64,000 nt of DNA from Oleomonas cavernae (GCF_003590945.1 NZ_QYUK01000011.1:4124909-4188908); one strand, 5' to 3'; numbered from the stretch's first letter, positions 20,480-29,906 are shown. Notes: a model not told the origin generated them from the letters alone. Translations and numbers: made by a program.

Positions 20480-21319
20480 CTAGAGGTAACCGAAACGGCG
20501 CATCTGCTCGCCGTGGTCGGCTTCGATCCGCGCCACCTGGGCCGGCGTCAGCGTCGCCTTCCACTGCCCCGACTTGCCGACGCGGAAAAACCGCTGCGAA
20601 TGGCCGCTGCGCTCCTGGAAGCCGTGCTTGGCTTCCTGGTTCTGAACCACCTTGAACGAGGAAAACTTGATCGCCCGGTCGAGCCGGTCGCGCGGCGGCT
20701 TCAGCCCCAGGAAGCGGGCGATGCCGCCGAAGGTCTTGAACGGCGCTTGTTCCATGTCCTCGTAGCGCACAACGTGGAATTGCGGCAGCGGCTGCGCGGT
20801 CCAACTGATGACATGCTGGCTCCAGCTCGACACATGGGTGACCACATGCTTGACGTCGCCGCCGGCGATCGCCCGCGTATCCGCCATCTTGTCGATCATC
20901 TCGTCGATCGACAGGCCGAAGTGGTCGGCGCCCGAGATGGCGACGTCGCGCGGATCGCGCACGACATAGATCCCGCCGGCTGTCACCGCCTCGGAGATCA
21001 GCGGCGTGCCGTCGCGTTCGCCAAGCATCGAGTGGGTCTTGACGAAGACGGAATCGGGAAAGGCGCCGGTCATCGAGGCCTGCACGCGCGGCCGCAAGGC
21101 CGCGATTTCAGCCTCTGTCATGCCCTGGGTCGGCTTGCCGGCGACCTTGTCGTACCAGACGCGCATGGAATCCCCGACCGTGAAGCGGATCAACTGGTCC
21201 GGCGGCAGGGGGGCGGGCGGATTGATCAACAGGTGGTGCAGGAAGGTTCGCAGCCAGGTATTTCCCGATTTGGGAAAGGACGCGAGCCAGATCAGTTGGC
21301 CCAAACCCGGACCCTCCAT
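20480..21319 (-). CDS. Sulfotransferase family protein
   Basis: A 279-residue cytosolic-type protein. The N-terminus LIWLASFPKSGNTWLRTFLH is the 5'-phosphosulfate-binding loop of PAPS-dependent sulfotransferases. YVVRDPRDVAISGADHFGLS matches the 3'-phosphate-binding region. HVVRYEDMEQAPFKTFGGIA and the terminal GQWKATLTPAQVARIE also fit. It probably transfers sulfate from PAPS to a hydroxyl or amino group; the acceptor is unknown. It sits between two paralogous porin genes on the same strand. The ATG at 21319 is the best start. Confidence 0.88.
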   Translation of the reverse strand: MEGPGLGQLIWLASFPKSGNTWLRTFLHHLLINPPAPLPPDQLIRFTVGDSMRVWYDKVAGKPTQGMTEAEIAALRPRVQASMTGAFPDSVFVKTHSMLGERDGTPLISEAVTAGGIYVVRDPRDVAISGADHFGLSIDEMIDKMADTRAIAGGDVKHVVTHVSSWSQHVISWTAQPLPQFHVVRYEDMEQAPFKTFGGIARFLGLKPPRDRLDRAIKFSSFKVVQNQEAKHGFQERSGHSQRFFRVGKSGQWKATLTPAQVARIEADHGEQMRRFGYL

Positions 21320-21355
21320 CAAGCGACGACGGCACCTATATACGCGCGCCGCCCA

Positions 21356-21383
21356 AGAAAAAAGAGGGCGGAAACCGCCCTCT
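21356..21383 (-). terminator. Rho-independent terminator of porin 2
   Basis: Minus strand: GAGGGCGG, loop TTT, CCGCCCTC, then TTTTTTC. The core GGGCGGTTTCCGCCC is shared with the terminator of porin 1, so the duplicated unit included the terminator. Confidence 0.9.
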
Positions 21384-21410
21384 TCTTCTTGGTCGACGCT
21401 TTGTCGCAGA

Positions 21411-22499
21411 TCAGAACGACAGGCCCGTGCCCAGGACGAAGACGTCCGCGCTGGCGTCGCCGTCCGCGGGGACCGTGGTCAGGGAGGCATCGCGGTCGTA
21501 GTGGATGTAGCCCGCCGACAGCTCGAGGCCCGGCGCCAGCGTATAGCCGCCGCCGACCGAAGCGCCCCACATCTCGTCGTCGCTGCTACGCCCGTAGTCC
21601 TGCCAGATGTAGTTGGCGCCGAGGCTCCACGGGCCCATGGCGTACTTGACGCCCACATCGTAGGCCTGGGTGTCGGCGAGGACGCCGCTGGCGAAGCGGT
21701 CGTTGTTCTCGGCGTAGGAGCCGCCGACGGTGAGGGTGCCTTCGCCGATGCCGAAGCCCAAGCTGGCGCCGAGGCCCCAGTAGCTCGCATCGTCGGGTGC
21801 CAGTTCCGCTTCGTACCAGCTGTAGGTTGCCGACAGGCCCACAGTGACTGTCGAGAGCTTCTGGTTGTAGTTCAAGCCGACCGAAGTGCCCTGGCCGTAG
21901 GCGGCGTCGTTGTCGAGCGTGAAGTCGGCATCGGAGCCGATGCTGGTGGCGTTGTTGTTATAGTTGACGTCCGGCGCATAGGAGACGCCGAGCTGGAAAC
22001 CGGCGAGCCGCGGCGTGAAATAGATCAGCTTGGCGGCGTCGTTGTTGAACAGCGCATCCAGGGTCTGCGCGGTCGCGCCGCCCCAGGCGTAGTTCGGCGT
22101 GTTGAGGGCGAGCATGCCGAGCTTGTCGGGCGCCGGCGAGGTATTGAGCATCTGGTAGGCGACCGAGTCGTCGTAGCCGACCTCGATCTTGCCGAAGCCG
22201 CCTTCGAAGAACAGGAAGGCCTCATCGATCTGGTTGCCGGTGGTGTTGCCTTCCAGCTCGATGCGCGCACCGTAGGTCAAGCCGTTGTCGGCCACGCCCT
22301 TGGCCGTGAAGTGGACTTCGGAGTCCCAGCTCTTCACCGCGACGTTGCGGGCGTCGGTGACGCCGTTGTCGCCGAAAGCCACCAAGCCCTTGAAATAGCC
22401 GCTGATCTTCAGCGAGACCGGTTCCGCAGCAGCCTGCGCGCCGGCGGAGATCAAAACGGCGGTGGCAAGCGCCGTCGTGCCCAACAGAATCTTCTTCAT
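21411..22499 (-). CDS. Alphaproteobacterial outer-membrane porin (copy 2)
   Basis: Paralogue of the 19.1 kb porin, 362 residues. It shares the signal peptide (MKKILLGTTALATAVLISAG), SGYFKGLVAFGDNGVTDARN, YGARIELEGNTTGNQIDEAF and the terminal VLGTGLSF. The middle part differs (DALFNNDAAKLIYFTPRLAG, VSYAPDVNYNNNATSIGSD), especially in the loops, suggesting changed exposed regions or pore lining. The start is the ATG at 22499 with a GGGGG ribosome site. The two porins may be differently regulated: only this copy has a GGATAA/TTATCC palindrome in its leader. Confidence 0.88.
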   Translation of the reverse strand: MKKILLGTTALATAVLISAGAQAAAEPVSLKISGYFKGLVAFGDNGVTDARNVAVKSWDSEVHFTAKGVADNGLTYGARIELEGNTTGNQIDEAFLFFEGGFGKIEVGYDDSVAYQMLNTSPAPDKLGMLALNTPNYAWGGATAQTLDALFNNDAAKLIYFTPRLAGFQLGVSYAPDVNYNNNATSIGSDADFTLDNDAAYGQGTSVGLNYNQKLSTVTVGLSATYSWYEAELAPDDASYWGLGASLGFGIGEGTLTVGGSYAENNDRFASGVLADTQAYDVGVKYAMGPWSLGANYIWQDYGRSSDDEMWGASVGGGYTLAPGLELSAGYIHYDRDASLTTVPADGDASADVFVLGTGLSF

Positions 22500-22512
22500 A
22501 AAACCCCCTGAG

Positions 22513-22527
22513 GGATAAGTGTTATCC
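22513..22527. promoter_or_regulatory. Perfect 6-3-6 palindrome in the porin 2 leader
   Basis: GGATAA, spacer GTG, TTATCC: a perfect inverted repeat 14 bases upstream of the porin 2 ATG. It could be an operator or a small hairpin next to the ribosome site. Porin 1 has no equivalent. Confidence 0.4.
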
Positions 22528-22531
22528 GGAA

Positions 22532-22549
22532 TGGCCCCCGGACGATCCG
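22532..22549 (-). promoter_or_regulatory. Shared porin leader element (copy 2)
   Basis: Identical over 18 bases to the element upstream of porin 1. Conservation in a non-coding leader, where the flanking sequence differs, suggests function at the RNA or DNA level. Confidence 0.45.
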
Positions 22550-22825
22550 ACCTTGCGGTCGTTACCCGGGCATAGGGAGGCCCACGGCGCGCGGCGGGTC
22601 AAGCTGAATGCCCGATGGTGCGGCGCGTCACGAAGACAATGCGTGGCGGCTGTTGCATCAATGAAACAACTTGTGACCGCCCGTTAACGAAACCGAGAAC
22701 TTGTTTTCTGGCATTCTAGCCCCGCCGCCGTCGCGGGCCGCCATTGCCTTGGCGGGCCGCATCCCTTATTCAAAGGCCTTCGCACAGGTGCGTCAGCCCG
22801 TGTGTCAAGGCGCGAGGAATCATTG
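22550..22825. other. Divergent intergenic region between porin 2 and the DUF3576 lipoprotein
   Basis: Together with the porin leader this gap is about 326 bases. The part at 22640-22725 is AT-richer than its surroundings and probably holds divergent promoters. TGTTGCATCAATGAAACAA at 22652-22670 is an imperfect inverted repeat. No RNA gene or additional reading frame is convincing. Confidence 0.4.
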
Positions 22826-23380
22826 ATGATCGGTCTGCGTTTGCGTGCAGCGCTCGTTTTTCTATCGGTTGGGTTGGGTCTGGCGGGCTGCGAGAGCGCC
22901 GGTGAGCCGGTCCAGCAGTATCCCTCGCAGTCGACCTACAGCGGCCGCTCCATCCCCGCGCCCGACCCCAACGCCCCGCAAGGCGGCATTCTGGGGCCTG
23001 ACGGCCTGACCCTGTTCGATGGCGGTAAGAACCGGGACGACGGGGCGACCAGCGGCATCGGCGTTAACGCCCTGCTGTGGCGCGCGTCGCTCGACACCCT
23101 GTCGTTCATGCCCCTGGCCTCGGCCGACCCCTTTGGCGGGGTCATCATCACCGACTGGTATTCCTCGCCCGATCGCCCGTCCGAGCGCATGAAGGCCACG
23201 GTCTACATCCTCGACCGGCGCCTGCGCGCCGATGGCCTGAAGGTCGCGCTGTTCCGCCAGCAGATCGGGCCGGAACGGCAGTGGCTGGACGTGCCGGTCT
23301 CGGCCGAGACCGTCGCCCAGCTCGAGAATGCCATCCTGACCCGCGCCCGCCAGCTTCGCGTCCAGAGCATCGGGCAGTAG
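22826..23380 (+). CDS. DUF3576 lipoprotein
   Basis: A 184-residue exported protein. The signal sequence ends in a lipobox (GLGLAGCES), so the cysteine should be lipidated. The mature part contains GIGVNALLWRASLDTLSFMP and FGGVIITDWYSSPDRPSER, hallmarks of the alphaproteobacterial DUF3576 family. The family commonly precedes leuS-lptE-holA, as here with one gene between. Function unknown; an outer-membrane or periplasmic role is inferred. The ATG at 22826 was chosen as it begins a proper signal peptide. Confidence 0.85.
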   Translation: MIGLRLRAALVFLSVGLGLAGCESAGEPVQQYPSQSTYSGRSIPAPDPNAPQGGILGPDGLTLFDGGKNRDDGATSGIGVNALLWRASLDTLSFMPLASADPFGGVIITDWYSSPDRPSERMKATVYILDRRLRADGLKVALFRQQIGPERQWLDVPVSAETVAQLENAILTRARQLRVQSIGQ

Positions 23381-23391
23381 CAGGCACCGCC

Positions 23392-23761
23392 TCACTCCCT
23401 CGCCCCGCTTGCGGGGAGAGGGCCGGGGTGAGGGGCCTCCAGGGCTGCGACGATCGCCGCCAGGACCCCTCGGGATTTTCCAGGACCTCGTTGTTCCAGA
23501 AGCGGAGGACACGCCAGCCCGCGCCCCGGAGCGCCACCGTTCGTCGCTCGTCTGCATCGCTCCCGGCATGTTGTCCGCCGTCGATCTCCACGATCAGCCG
23601 GGGCTGGTAAAGGCGAAATCGGCAAAATAGCCGGCCACCGGATGCTGCCGCCGCGCCCGCAAGGGCAACGGCGCCTCCCGCAGCAGCCGCCAGAGCAGCC
23701 GCTCCGCCTCGGTGGCGTCGCGGCGCAGGCGCCTGGCGCGAGCAATGGCTGGATCGGGCAT
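23392..23761 (-). CDS. DUF559 endonuclease-like protein, frame broken twice
   Basis: Start MPDPAIARARRLRRDATEAE is typical of DUF559 proteins, which have a very-short-patch-repair/restriction-like fold. Adding one base in the A run at 23609-23611 (plus strand) restores YQPRLIVEIDGGQH. This contains the conserved acidic motif. Adding another in the C run at 23466-23469 restores VLRFWNNEVLENPEGVLAAI. The result is 123 residues, the normal family length, ending at 23392. The last 14 or so residues (APHPGPLPASGARE) are encoded by a palindromic repeat. Two defects could mean decay, but both look like homopolymer deletions. Confidence 0.7.
23393..23441. repeat. Palindromic repeat, family A (overlaps DUF559 3' end)
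   Basis: CTCGCCCCGCTTGCGGGGAGAGGGCCGGGGTGAG-type hairpin. It overlaps the end of the DUF559 frame and follows the DUF3576 stop by 12 bases. Confidence 0.65.
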
Positions 23762-23788
23762 GGATTTCTGCTTCCGCGTGTGTGATCC

Positions 23789-23842
23789 ACACCCCCTCAC
23801 CCTAGCCCTCTCCCCCGTCGGGGGCGAGGGAACTTGTTACTG
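23789..23842. repeat. Palindromic repeat, family A
   Basis: CCCTCACCCTAGCCCTCTCCC and the following CCGTCGGGGGCGAGGG lie just upstream of the DUF559 start. They pair with, and match, the copy downstream of the gene, so the DUF559 gene is bracketed by inverted copies. Confidence 0.65.
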
Positions 23843-23938
23843 GGCCGGGTGAGGGATGTCCGGCAATATTCCATTGTCAGCGTGGAAGCCCTCGCCCTAT
23901 ATCTCTGTCTCCCGCCAGAAAGCCGATAGTTCCCCCTG

Positions 23939-26509
23939 ATGTCGAACGAGCGTTACAATCCCCGGTCGGCGGAAGTGAAGTGGCAGGCCGCCTGGGAGGC
24001 GGCCGATGCCTTCCGTGCGGGCGACGACAAGAGCAAGCCCAAGTATTACGTCCTGGAGATGTTCCCCTATCCGTCGGGGCGCATCCACATGGGCCATGTG
24101 CGCAACTACGCCATGGGCGACGTGGTGGCGCGCTACAAGCGGGCGCGGGGCTACAACGTGCTGCACCCCATGGGCTGGGACGCCTTCGGCATGCCGGCCG
24201 AAAACGCCGCGATGGAGCGCAAGGTTCACCCGGCGGACTGGACCTACAAGAACATCGATGCGATGCGCACCCAGCTCAAGTCCATGGGCCTGTCCCTAGA
24301 CTGGAGCCGCGAGATCGCCACCTGCCACCCCGAGTATTACCGCCACGAGCAGAAGCTGTTCCTGGATTTCCTCAAGGCCGGCCTGGTCTATCGCAAGGAA
24401 TCCTGGGTCAACTGGGACCCGGTGGACAATACCGTGCTGGCCAACGAGCAGGTCATCGACGGCCGCGGCTGGCGCTCGGGCGCGGTGGTCGAGCGGCGCA
24501 AGCTGTCGCAGTGGTTCCTGAAGATCACCGCCTTCGCCGACGAACTGAAAGAGGGCCTGGAGACCCTGGACCGCTGGCCGCCCAAGGTGCGCCTGATGCA
24601 GGAGAACTGGATCGGCAAGTCGGAAGGCGCCAACCTGAGCTTCAAGTTCAAGGGCGGCGCGCCGGCGGATTCGGTCGAGGTCTATACCACCAGGCCCGAT
24701 ACCCTGTTCGGCGCGGCTTTCGTCGCCATCGCCGCCGACCACCCGGTGGCCGCCGCCCTGGCCAAGGCCGACCCGGTGCTGACCAAGTTCATCGAGGAAT
24801 GCCGCAAGGGCGGCACCTCGCAGGAAGAGATCGAGCGCGCCGAGAAGCTGGGCTTCGACACCGGCCTGGAAGTGCAGCACCCGTTCCTGCCCGAAGAGAC
24901 CCTGCCGGTCTACGTCGCCAATTTCGTGCTGATGGAATACGGCACCGGCGCCATCTTCGGCTGCCCGGCCCATGACCAGCGCGACCTGGACTTCGCCCGC
25001 AAATACGGCCTGGAGGTCACCCCCGTGGTGCTGCCGCCCGGCGCCGACCCGGCGACCTTCGATGTCGAGACCGAGGCCTATACCGGCGACGGCACGATCT
25101 ATCATTCGGACTTCCTGAACGGGCTGGGCGTCGTCGAGGCCAAGAGCGCCGCGATCGCCAGGATCGAGGAACTCCAGGCCGGCAAGGGCACCACCACCTA
25201 CCGCCTGCGCGACTGGGGCGTCTCGCGCCAGCGCTATTGGGGCGCGCCGATCCCGGTCATCCATTGTGCCACCTGCGACATCGTGCCGGTGCCGGCAGAC
25301 CAGTTGCCGGTCACCCTGCCCGACGACGTGACCTTCGACGTGCCGGGCAATCCGCTGGACCGCCATCCGACCTGGAAGCACGTGACCTGCCCGCAATGCG
25401 GCGGCGAGGCCCGGCGCGAGACCGACACCTTCGACACCTTCATCGATTCGTCGTGGTATTTCGCGCGCTTCTGCTCGCCGCGCAGCGATGCACCCTTCGA
25501 TCGTGACGCGGTCGATTACTGGCTGCCGGTCGACCAGTACATCGGTGGCATCGAGCATGCGATCCTGCACCTGCTCTATTCCCGCTTCTTCGTCCGCGCC
25601 CTGCAGGTGACCGGGCACTTGGGGATCGCCGAGCCCTTCGCCGGCCTGTTCACCCAGGGCATGGTCAACCACGAGACCTACAAGTCGGCCGATGGCGAGT
25701 GGCTGACCCCGGCCGAGGTCGGCAAGAGCGAGAGCGGTGCCCTGGTGCGTCTGGCGACCGGCGAAGCGGTGACTTCGGGCCGGGTCGAGAAGATGTCGAA
25801 GTCGAAGAAGAATGTCGTCGACCCCGACGACATCATCGACCGCTACGGCGCCGACACCGCCCGCTGGTTCATGCTGTCCGACAGCCCGCCCGAGCGCGAC
25901 CTGGAATGGACCGAGGGCGGCATCGAAGGCGCCTGGCGCTTCACCCAGCGCCTGTGGCGCATGGTGACCGAGGCGATGGGCCGCCTGGGCCCCGTCGGCG
26001 ATAGCGCCTACGGGCCCGAGGATGCGCCCCTGCGCCGCGCCACCCACAAGACCATCGTCGGCGTCACCGCCGACATCGAGGCCTTCCACTTCAACAAGGC
26101 CGTCGCCCGCCTCTACGAGTTCGCCAACGCGGCCCAGGATGCCGCCCTGGGCAAGACCGGCGCCAGCCCCGCCGCCACCCGCGAGGCGCTGGAGACCATC
26201 GTCCAGCTGGTCGCGCCGATGATGCCGCACCTGGCCGAGGAATTGTGGTCCCTGCTGGGCGCCAAGACCCTGCTGACGGCCACCCCCTGGCCGGTCGCCG
26301 ACCCCGCCCTGTCGGCGGACGACGAGATCACCATCGCGGTCCAGGTCCAGGGCAAGCTGCGCGGCACCCTGCTGGTGCCGGCCGCGACCGACCGCGAGAC
26401 ACTGGAGAAGCTGGCCCTCGACCTCGACCCGGTGCAGAAAGCGATTGACGGGCGCCCGGTGCGCAAGGTCATCGTGGTGCCCGGTCGCATCGTCAACCTG
26501 GTGGTTTGA
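23939..26509 (+). CDS. leuS: Leucyl-tRNA synthetase
   Basis: Class I synthetase of 856 residues. The HIGH-type motif is in [15 protein letters not shown]. The CP1 editing domain contains [20 protein letters not shown]. The signature KMSKS occurs in [16 protein letters not shown]. The length is normal and no residue anomaly was noted. It begins the leuS-lptE-holA operon (3 bp to lptE), a standard arrangement in this class. Confidence 0.97.
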   Translation: MSNERYNPRSAEVKWQAAWEAADAFRAGDDKSKPKYYVLEMFPYPSGRIHMGHVRNYAMGDVVARYKRARGYNVLHPMGWDAFGMPAENAAMERKVHPADWTYKNIDAMRTQLKSMGLSLDWSREIATCHPEYYRHEQKLFLDFLKAGLVYRKESWVNWDPVDNTVLANEQVIDGRGWRSGAVVERRKLSQWFLKITAFADELKEGLETLDRWPPKVRLMQENWIGKSEGANLSFKFKGGAPADSVEVYTTRPDTLFGAAFVAIAADHPVAAALAKADPVLTKFIEECRKGGTSQEEIERAEKLGFDTGLEVQHPFLPEETLPVYVANFVLMEYGTGAIFGCPAHDQRDLDFARKYGLEVTPVVLPPGADPATFDVETEAYTGDGTIYHSDFLNGLGVVEAKSAAIARIEELQAGKGTTTYRLRDWGVSRQRYWGAPIPVIHCATCDIVPVPADQLPVTLPDDVTFDVPGNPLDRHPTWKHVTCPQCGGEARRETDTFDTFIDSSWYFARFCSPRSDAPFDRDAVDYWLPVDQYIGGIEHAILHLLYSRFFVRALQVTGHLGIAEPFAGLFTQGMVNHETYKSADGEWLTPAEVGKSESGALVRLATGEAVTSGRVEKMSKSKKNVVDPDDIIDRYGADTARWFMLSDSPPERDLEWTEGGIEGAWRFTQRLWRMVTEAMGRLGPVGDSAYGPEDAPLRRATHKTIVGVTADIEAFHFNKAVARLYEFANAAQDAALGKTGASPAATREALETIVQLVAPMMPHLAEELWSLLGAKTLLTATPWPVADPALSADDEITIAVQVQGKLRGTLLVPAATDRETLEKLALDLDPVQKAIDGRPVRKVIVVPGRIVNLVV

Positions 26510-26512
26510 GTC

Positions 26513-27028
26513 ATGGCAGTTGCCCGCATCGCCGCCGTCCTCGTCCTTGGCCTCGGCCTTGGCCTGTCCGCCTGCGGCTTTCGGCCGATGTACGGCAGCG
26601 AGTCGACCTCCGCCGAGGCGGAGGCCCTGCTGGGCAGCGTCGCCATCGCCCCGATCGGCGACGACCGGATTTCCCAGGTCCTGCGCAACGACCTGATCGA
26701 CCGGATTTCGGCCGGCCGCTCGGCCAGCAACCCGCGTTACCGCCTGGATGTGAAGCTCGAGCGCAGCGAACTGGGCGGCCTGGTCCAGACCGACGCCTCG
26801 ATCACCCGCTATGTCGTCACCCTGCGCGGCAATTTCCGCCTGGTCGATGTCGCGACTGGCAACTCGGTGATGACCGAGGCCGCGCGCACCACCGCCGCCT
26901 ACAACGTGCCGGAATCCGAATATGCCGCGATCTCGGCCCAGTCGGACGCCTATAACCGGGCTTCCGGCGCCCTGGCCGACGAGATCCGCGCCCGCGTGGC
27001 CAGCTTCCTCGAAACCCACCGGAGCTGA
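26513..27028 (+). CDS. lptE: LPS-assembly lipoprotein LptE
   Basis: A 171-residue lipoprotein that plugs the LptD barrel for lipopolysaccharide export. The signal sequence ends with a lipobox in LGLSACGFRPMYG, a combination typical of alphaproteobacterial LptE. It continues VAIAPIGDDRISQVLRNDL and RYRLDVKLERSELGG. It is immediately after leuS and before holA, the expected context. Confidence 0.93.
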   Translation: MAVARIAAVLVLGLGLGLSACGFRPMYGSESTSAEAEALLGSVAIAPIGDDRISQVLRNDLIDRISAGRSASNPRYRLDVKLERSELGGLVQTDASITRYVVTLRGNFRLVDVATGNSVMTEAARTTAAYNVPESEYAAISAQSDAYNRASGALADEIRARVASFLETHRS

Positions 27029-27049
27029 GGCGCGCGTGCGGCCTGCGCC

Positions 27050-28087
27050 ATGAAGCTGACCGGCCCGTCGATCGAGCGCTTCCTGGCCAGACCGGACCCG
27101 GCGGTGCGCCTGGCCCTGGTCTTCGGGCCCGACGGCGGGCTGGTGCGCGAGCGGGCAACCGCCATCGCCCGCGCCGTGGTGCCCGACCTCAACGATCCCT
27201 TCCGCGTTGCCGAGCTGACCGGGGCATCCCTGGACGAGGATCCGGCGCGCCTGGCCGACGAAGCGGCCGCCATTTCCATGATCGGCGGGCGCCGGGTGAT
27301 CCGCCTGCGCGATTTGAGCGACAAGCACGCCAAGGCGATCGCCGGCTTCCTCGACGATCCCGCCGGCGATGCCATGATCGTCGCCGAGGCCGGCGACCTG
27401 CCGGGCAAGCGCAGTGCCCTGCGCACCGCCGTCGAGGAGGCCGCCAATGGCGCCGCCATCGCCTGCTACGCCGACGATTCCGCGAGCCTCGACGACCTGA
27501 TCGACGCGGTCCTGCGCAAGGCCAGGCTGGACATCGACCCGGGCGCCCAGTCCTGGCTGATCGAGCGGCTGGGTGCCGACCGGGCCTTGTCGCGCGGCGA
27601 GCTCGACAAGCTGGTGCTCTACATGGGCGAGGGGGCGAAGCGGGTAACGCTGGAGGATGTCCGCGCGGCCGTGGGCGACGCTTCCGATATCGGCATCGAC
27701 GACGTGGTCGAGGCTGCCTTGAGCGGCGACATGCCGCGTCTCGAACGCAGCCTGGAGCGGTGCCGCCAGGCGGGCGAGAATGCGGTCGTGATCCTGCGCA
27801 GCGTCAGCCGCCAGGTGCTGCAACTGCAATTGGCGCGCAGCCTGGTCGACAGCGGCACCCCGGCCGAGCGGGCCCTGATGCAGCTTCGCCCGCCGGTCCG
27901 CTTTCCCCGCGACCGCGCCTTCAAGGCCCAGCTCAACCGCTGGAGCGGGCGGCACCTGAACGATGCCGTCGACCTGCTGATCGAGGCCGAGCTCGACTGC
28001 AAGACCACCGGCAACCCGACCGACGCCCTGACCGCCCGCGCCCTGATGCGGATCGCCGGCGTCGCCGCCCGCGCCGGCCGGCGATAG
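27050..28087 (+). CDS. holA: DNA polymerase III subunit delta
   Basis: Clamp-loader subunit that opens the beta clamp. Its 345 residues start MKLTGPSIERFLARPDPAV, followed by ALVFGPDGGLVRERA and the central VIRLRDLSDKHAKAI. The C-terminal collar domain is RFPRDRAFKAQLNRWS. The weak P-loop-like FGPDGG without a functional Walker A is normal for delta. Third gene of the leuS-lptE-holA operon; it ends at a palindromic repeat. Confidence 0.92.
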   Translation: MKLTGPSIERFLARPDPAVRLALVFGPDGGLVRERATAIARAVVPDLNDPFRVAELTGASLDEDPARLADEAAAISMIGGRRVIRLRDLSDKHAKAIAGFLDDPAGDAMIVAEAGDLPGKRSALRTAVEEAANGAAIACYADDSASLDDLIDAVLRKARLDIDPGAQSWLIERLGADRALSRGELDKLVLYMGEGAKRVTLEDVRAAVGDASDIGIDDVVEAALSGDMPRLERSLERCRQAGENAVVILRSVSRQVLQLQLARSLVDSGTPAERALMQLRPPVRFPRDRAFKAQLNRWSGRHLNDAVDLLIEAELDCKTTGNPTDALTARALMRIAGVAARAGRR

Positions 28088-28094
28088 CCTCTGA

Positions 28095-28205
28095 CTCCCT
28101 CGCCCCGCAAGCGGGGAGAGGGTTGGGGTGAGGGGTTGCTGGAGCCACGACGATTGCCCGACACCCCCTCACCCTAGCCCTCTCCCCCGCTGGGGGCGAG
28201 GGAAC
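28095..28205. repeat. Two palindromic repeats, family A, between convergent genes
   Basis: A first hairpin (CTCCCTCGCCCCGCAAGCGG...GAGAGGG) and an inverted second copy (CCCTCACCCTAGCCCTCTCC...GGGGGCGAGGG) face each other. They lie between holA and the quinone oxidoreductase gene. Together they form a long imperfect inverted repeat that could stop transcription from both sides. Confidence 0.75.
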
Positions 28206-29185
28206 TCAGGGCAGAAGCACCGTCGAGCCCACCGTCTGCCGGGCTTCCAACTGCCGGTGTGCCTCGGCCGCTTCGGCCAGGGCATAGCGCTGGCGGACGT
28301 TGGTCTTGATAATGCCGCGGCCGACCAGGTCGAACAGTTCGGCCGCCGCCGTTGCCCGTTCCGCCTTGTCGGCGATGTAGTGGTACAGGGTCGGGCGGGT
28401 CAGGAACAGCGAGCCCTTGGCCGACAGGATGCCGGGATTGAAGGCCGGCACGGCGCCGCTGGCATTGCCGAAGCTGACCATCAGGCCGCGTGGGCTGAGG
28501 CTGTCGAGCGAGCCTTCCCAGGTATCCTTGCCGACACCGTCATAGACCACCGGCACGCCCTTGCCCCAGTCAGCTCGCGCACCCGGGCCGCCACATCCTG
28601 CTGGCGGTAGAGGATCACCTCGGCCGCGCCATGGGCCCGGGCCAGGGCCGCCTTTTCCGGGCTGCCGGCGGTGCCGATCAGGCGTACCCCTAAGTGCCGC
28701 GCCCACTGGCAGGCGATCAGGCCGACCCCGCCGGCGGCGGCATGGAACAGCACGGTCTCGCCCGCCTTCACGGCATAGGTGCGACGCAGCAGATACCACG
28801 CGGTCAGGCCCTGGAGCATGATCGAGGCCGCCTGCTCGTCCTCGACCGTGTCGGGGATCTTGAACAGCATCTCGGCCGGGAAGTTGCGCCAGGTGGCATA
28901 GGCGCCGATCGGCGCCGTGCAATAGGCCACCCGGTCGCCGACCGCGACACCCTCGACGCCCGGGCCGACCATCTTCACCACGCCGGCCGCCTCCAGCCCG
29001 ATGCCCGACGGCAGGGGCACGGGATAGAGGCCAGTGCGGTGATAGGTATCGATGTAATTGACCCCGACCGCGGTCTGGCGCAGGCGCACCTCGCCGAAGC
29101 CGGGATCGGGCAGGTCGACCGGCTCCAGCCGCAGGACATCGGGCCCGCCGGGGGCGTGGAAGCGGATCGCCTGGCTGTTCACCAT
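28206..29185 (-). CDS. Quinone oxidoreductase (zinc-free MDR family), frame broken once
   Basis: NADPH:quinone-reductase-like protein. The N-terminus RFHAPGGPDVLRLEPVDLP is followed by QTAVGVNYIDTYHRTGLYP and the nucleotide-binding HAAAGGVGLIACQWAR. The frame is lost in the G/C run at 28564-28567. One added base gives VRELTGGKGVPVVYDGVGKD, and the chain continues to VGSTVLLP. The repaired length of 326 residues is typical of the QOR class. The start at 29185 (or the adjacent ATG at 29188) is 14 bp downstream of the dienelactone hydrolase stop, suggesting an operon. Confidence 0.87.
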
Positions 29186-29201
29186 CATGCGCCGCCTCGC
29201 C

Positions 29202-29906
29202 TCAGGCCAGATGGGTCTTGAAGAAGTCGAGGGTGCGGCTGTTGGCCAGTTTCGCCGCTGCCGCGTCGTAGTGCTCGCCGCCTTCGCGGGCGAAGGCATG
29301 GTCCTGGCCGGCATAGTTGTGGAGGGTGACCAGCGGGTTGGCGCCCAGCGCCGCCGCCACCTTGGCCTGCGCTTCGGGCGGCACGAAGGCATCCTTCTCG
29401 GCGACGTGCAGCATCAAGGGCTTGCTGATGCCGCCGGCCACGTCCAGCGCATCGTTGATGCCGACGCCGTAATAGCCGACCGAGGCATCGATCACCGTCT
29501 GGGCCGCGGTGCGATAGGCCATGTGGCCGCCCAGGCAATAGCCGACGGCACCCACCTTGCCGGTGCAGCCGGGCAGCGTCGCCGCCACGGCGCGGGTCGT
29601 CTCGATATCGGCGATGCCATGGGCGCGGTCGAAGGCCGAGAACAGCGAGAAGGCCTTGTCCCATTCTGCCTTGGACTTGTCGGTGATGTCGATACCGGGC
29701 TCGATACGCCAGAACAGGTCGGGGCAGACGGCGATGTAGCCTTCGCCGGCCAGCCAGTCGCAGATATCGCGCATCACCTGGTTGACGCCGAAAATCTCCT
29801 GGATGACGACGATCGCCGGCGCGGGCGCCGCCCCGGCGGGACGGGCCACATAGGCCGAGAAACTGCCGCCGTCGTTGGCGCCGATGGTGATGGTCGAACC
29901 GGTCAT
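29202..29906 (-). CDS. Dienelactone hydrolase family protein
   Basis: An alpha/beta hydrolase of 234 residues. VVIQEIFGVN supplies the conserved Glu, GAVGYCLGGHMAYR holds the nucleophile Cys, VAEKDAFVP has the acid Asp, and GQDHAFAREGG has the catalytic His. This Cys-His-Asp set defines the family. Substrate unknown; dienelactone itself is only one possibility. The ATG at 29906 fits the family start. Upstream sequence carries the FNR-type box shared with the divergent monooxygenase. Confidence 0.87.
   Translation of the reverse strand: MTGSTITIGANDGGSFSAYVARPAGAAPAPAIVVIQEIFGVNQVMRDICDWLAGEGYIAVCPDLFWRIEPGIDITDKSKAEWDKAFSLFSAFDRAHGIADIETTRAVAATLPGCTGKVGAVGYCLGGHMAYRTAAQTVIDASVGYYGVGINDALDVAGGISKPLMLHVAEKDAFVPPEAQAKVAAALGANPLVTLHNYAGQDHAFAREGGEHYDAAAAKLANSRTLDFFKTHLA

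Noticed and set aside
24296-27955. Open 1219-codon frame antisense to leuS, lptE and holA
   Set aside because: Same shadow effect over three clear genes; no domain signature.
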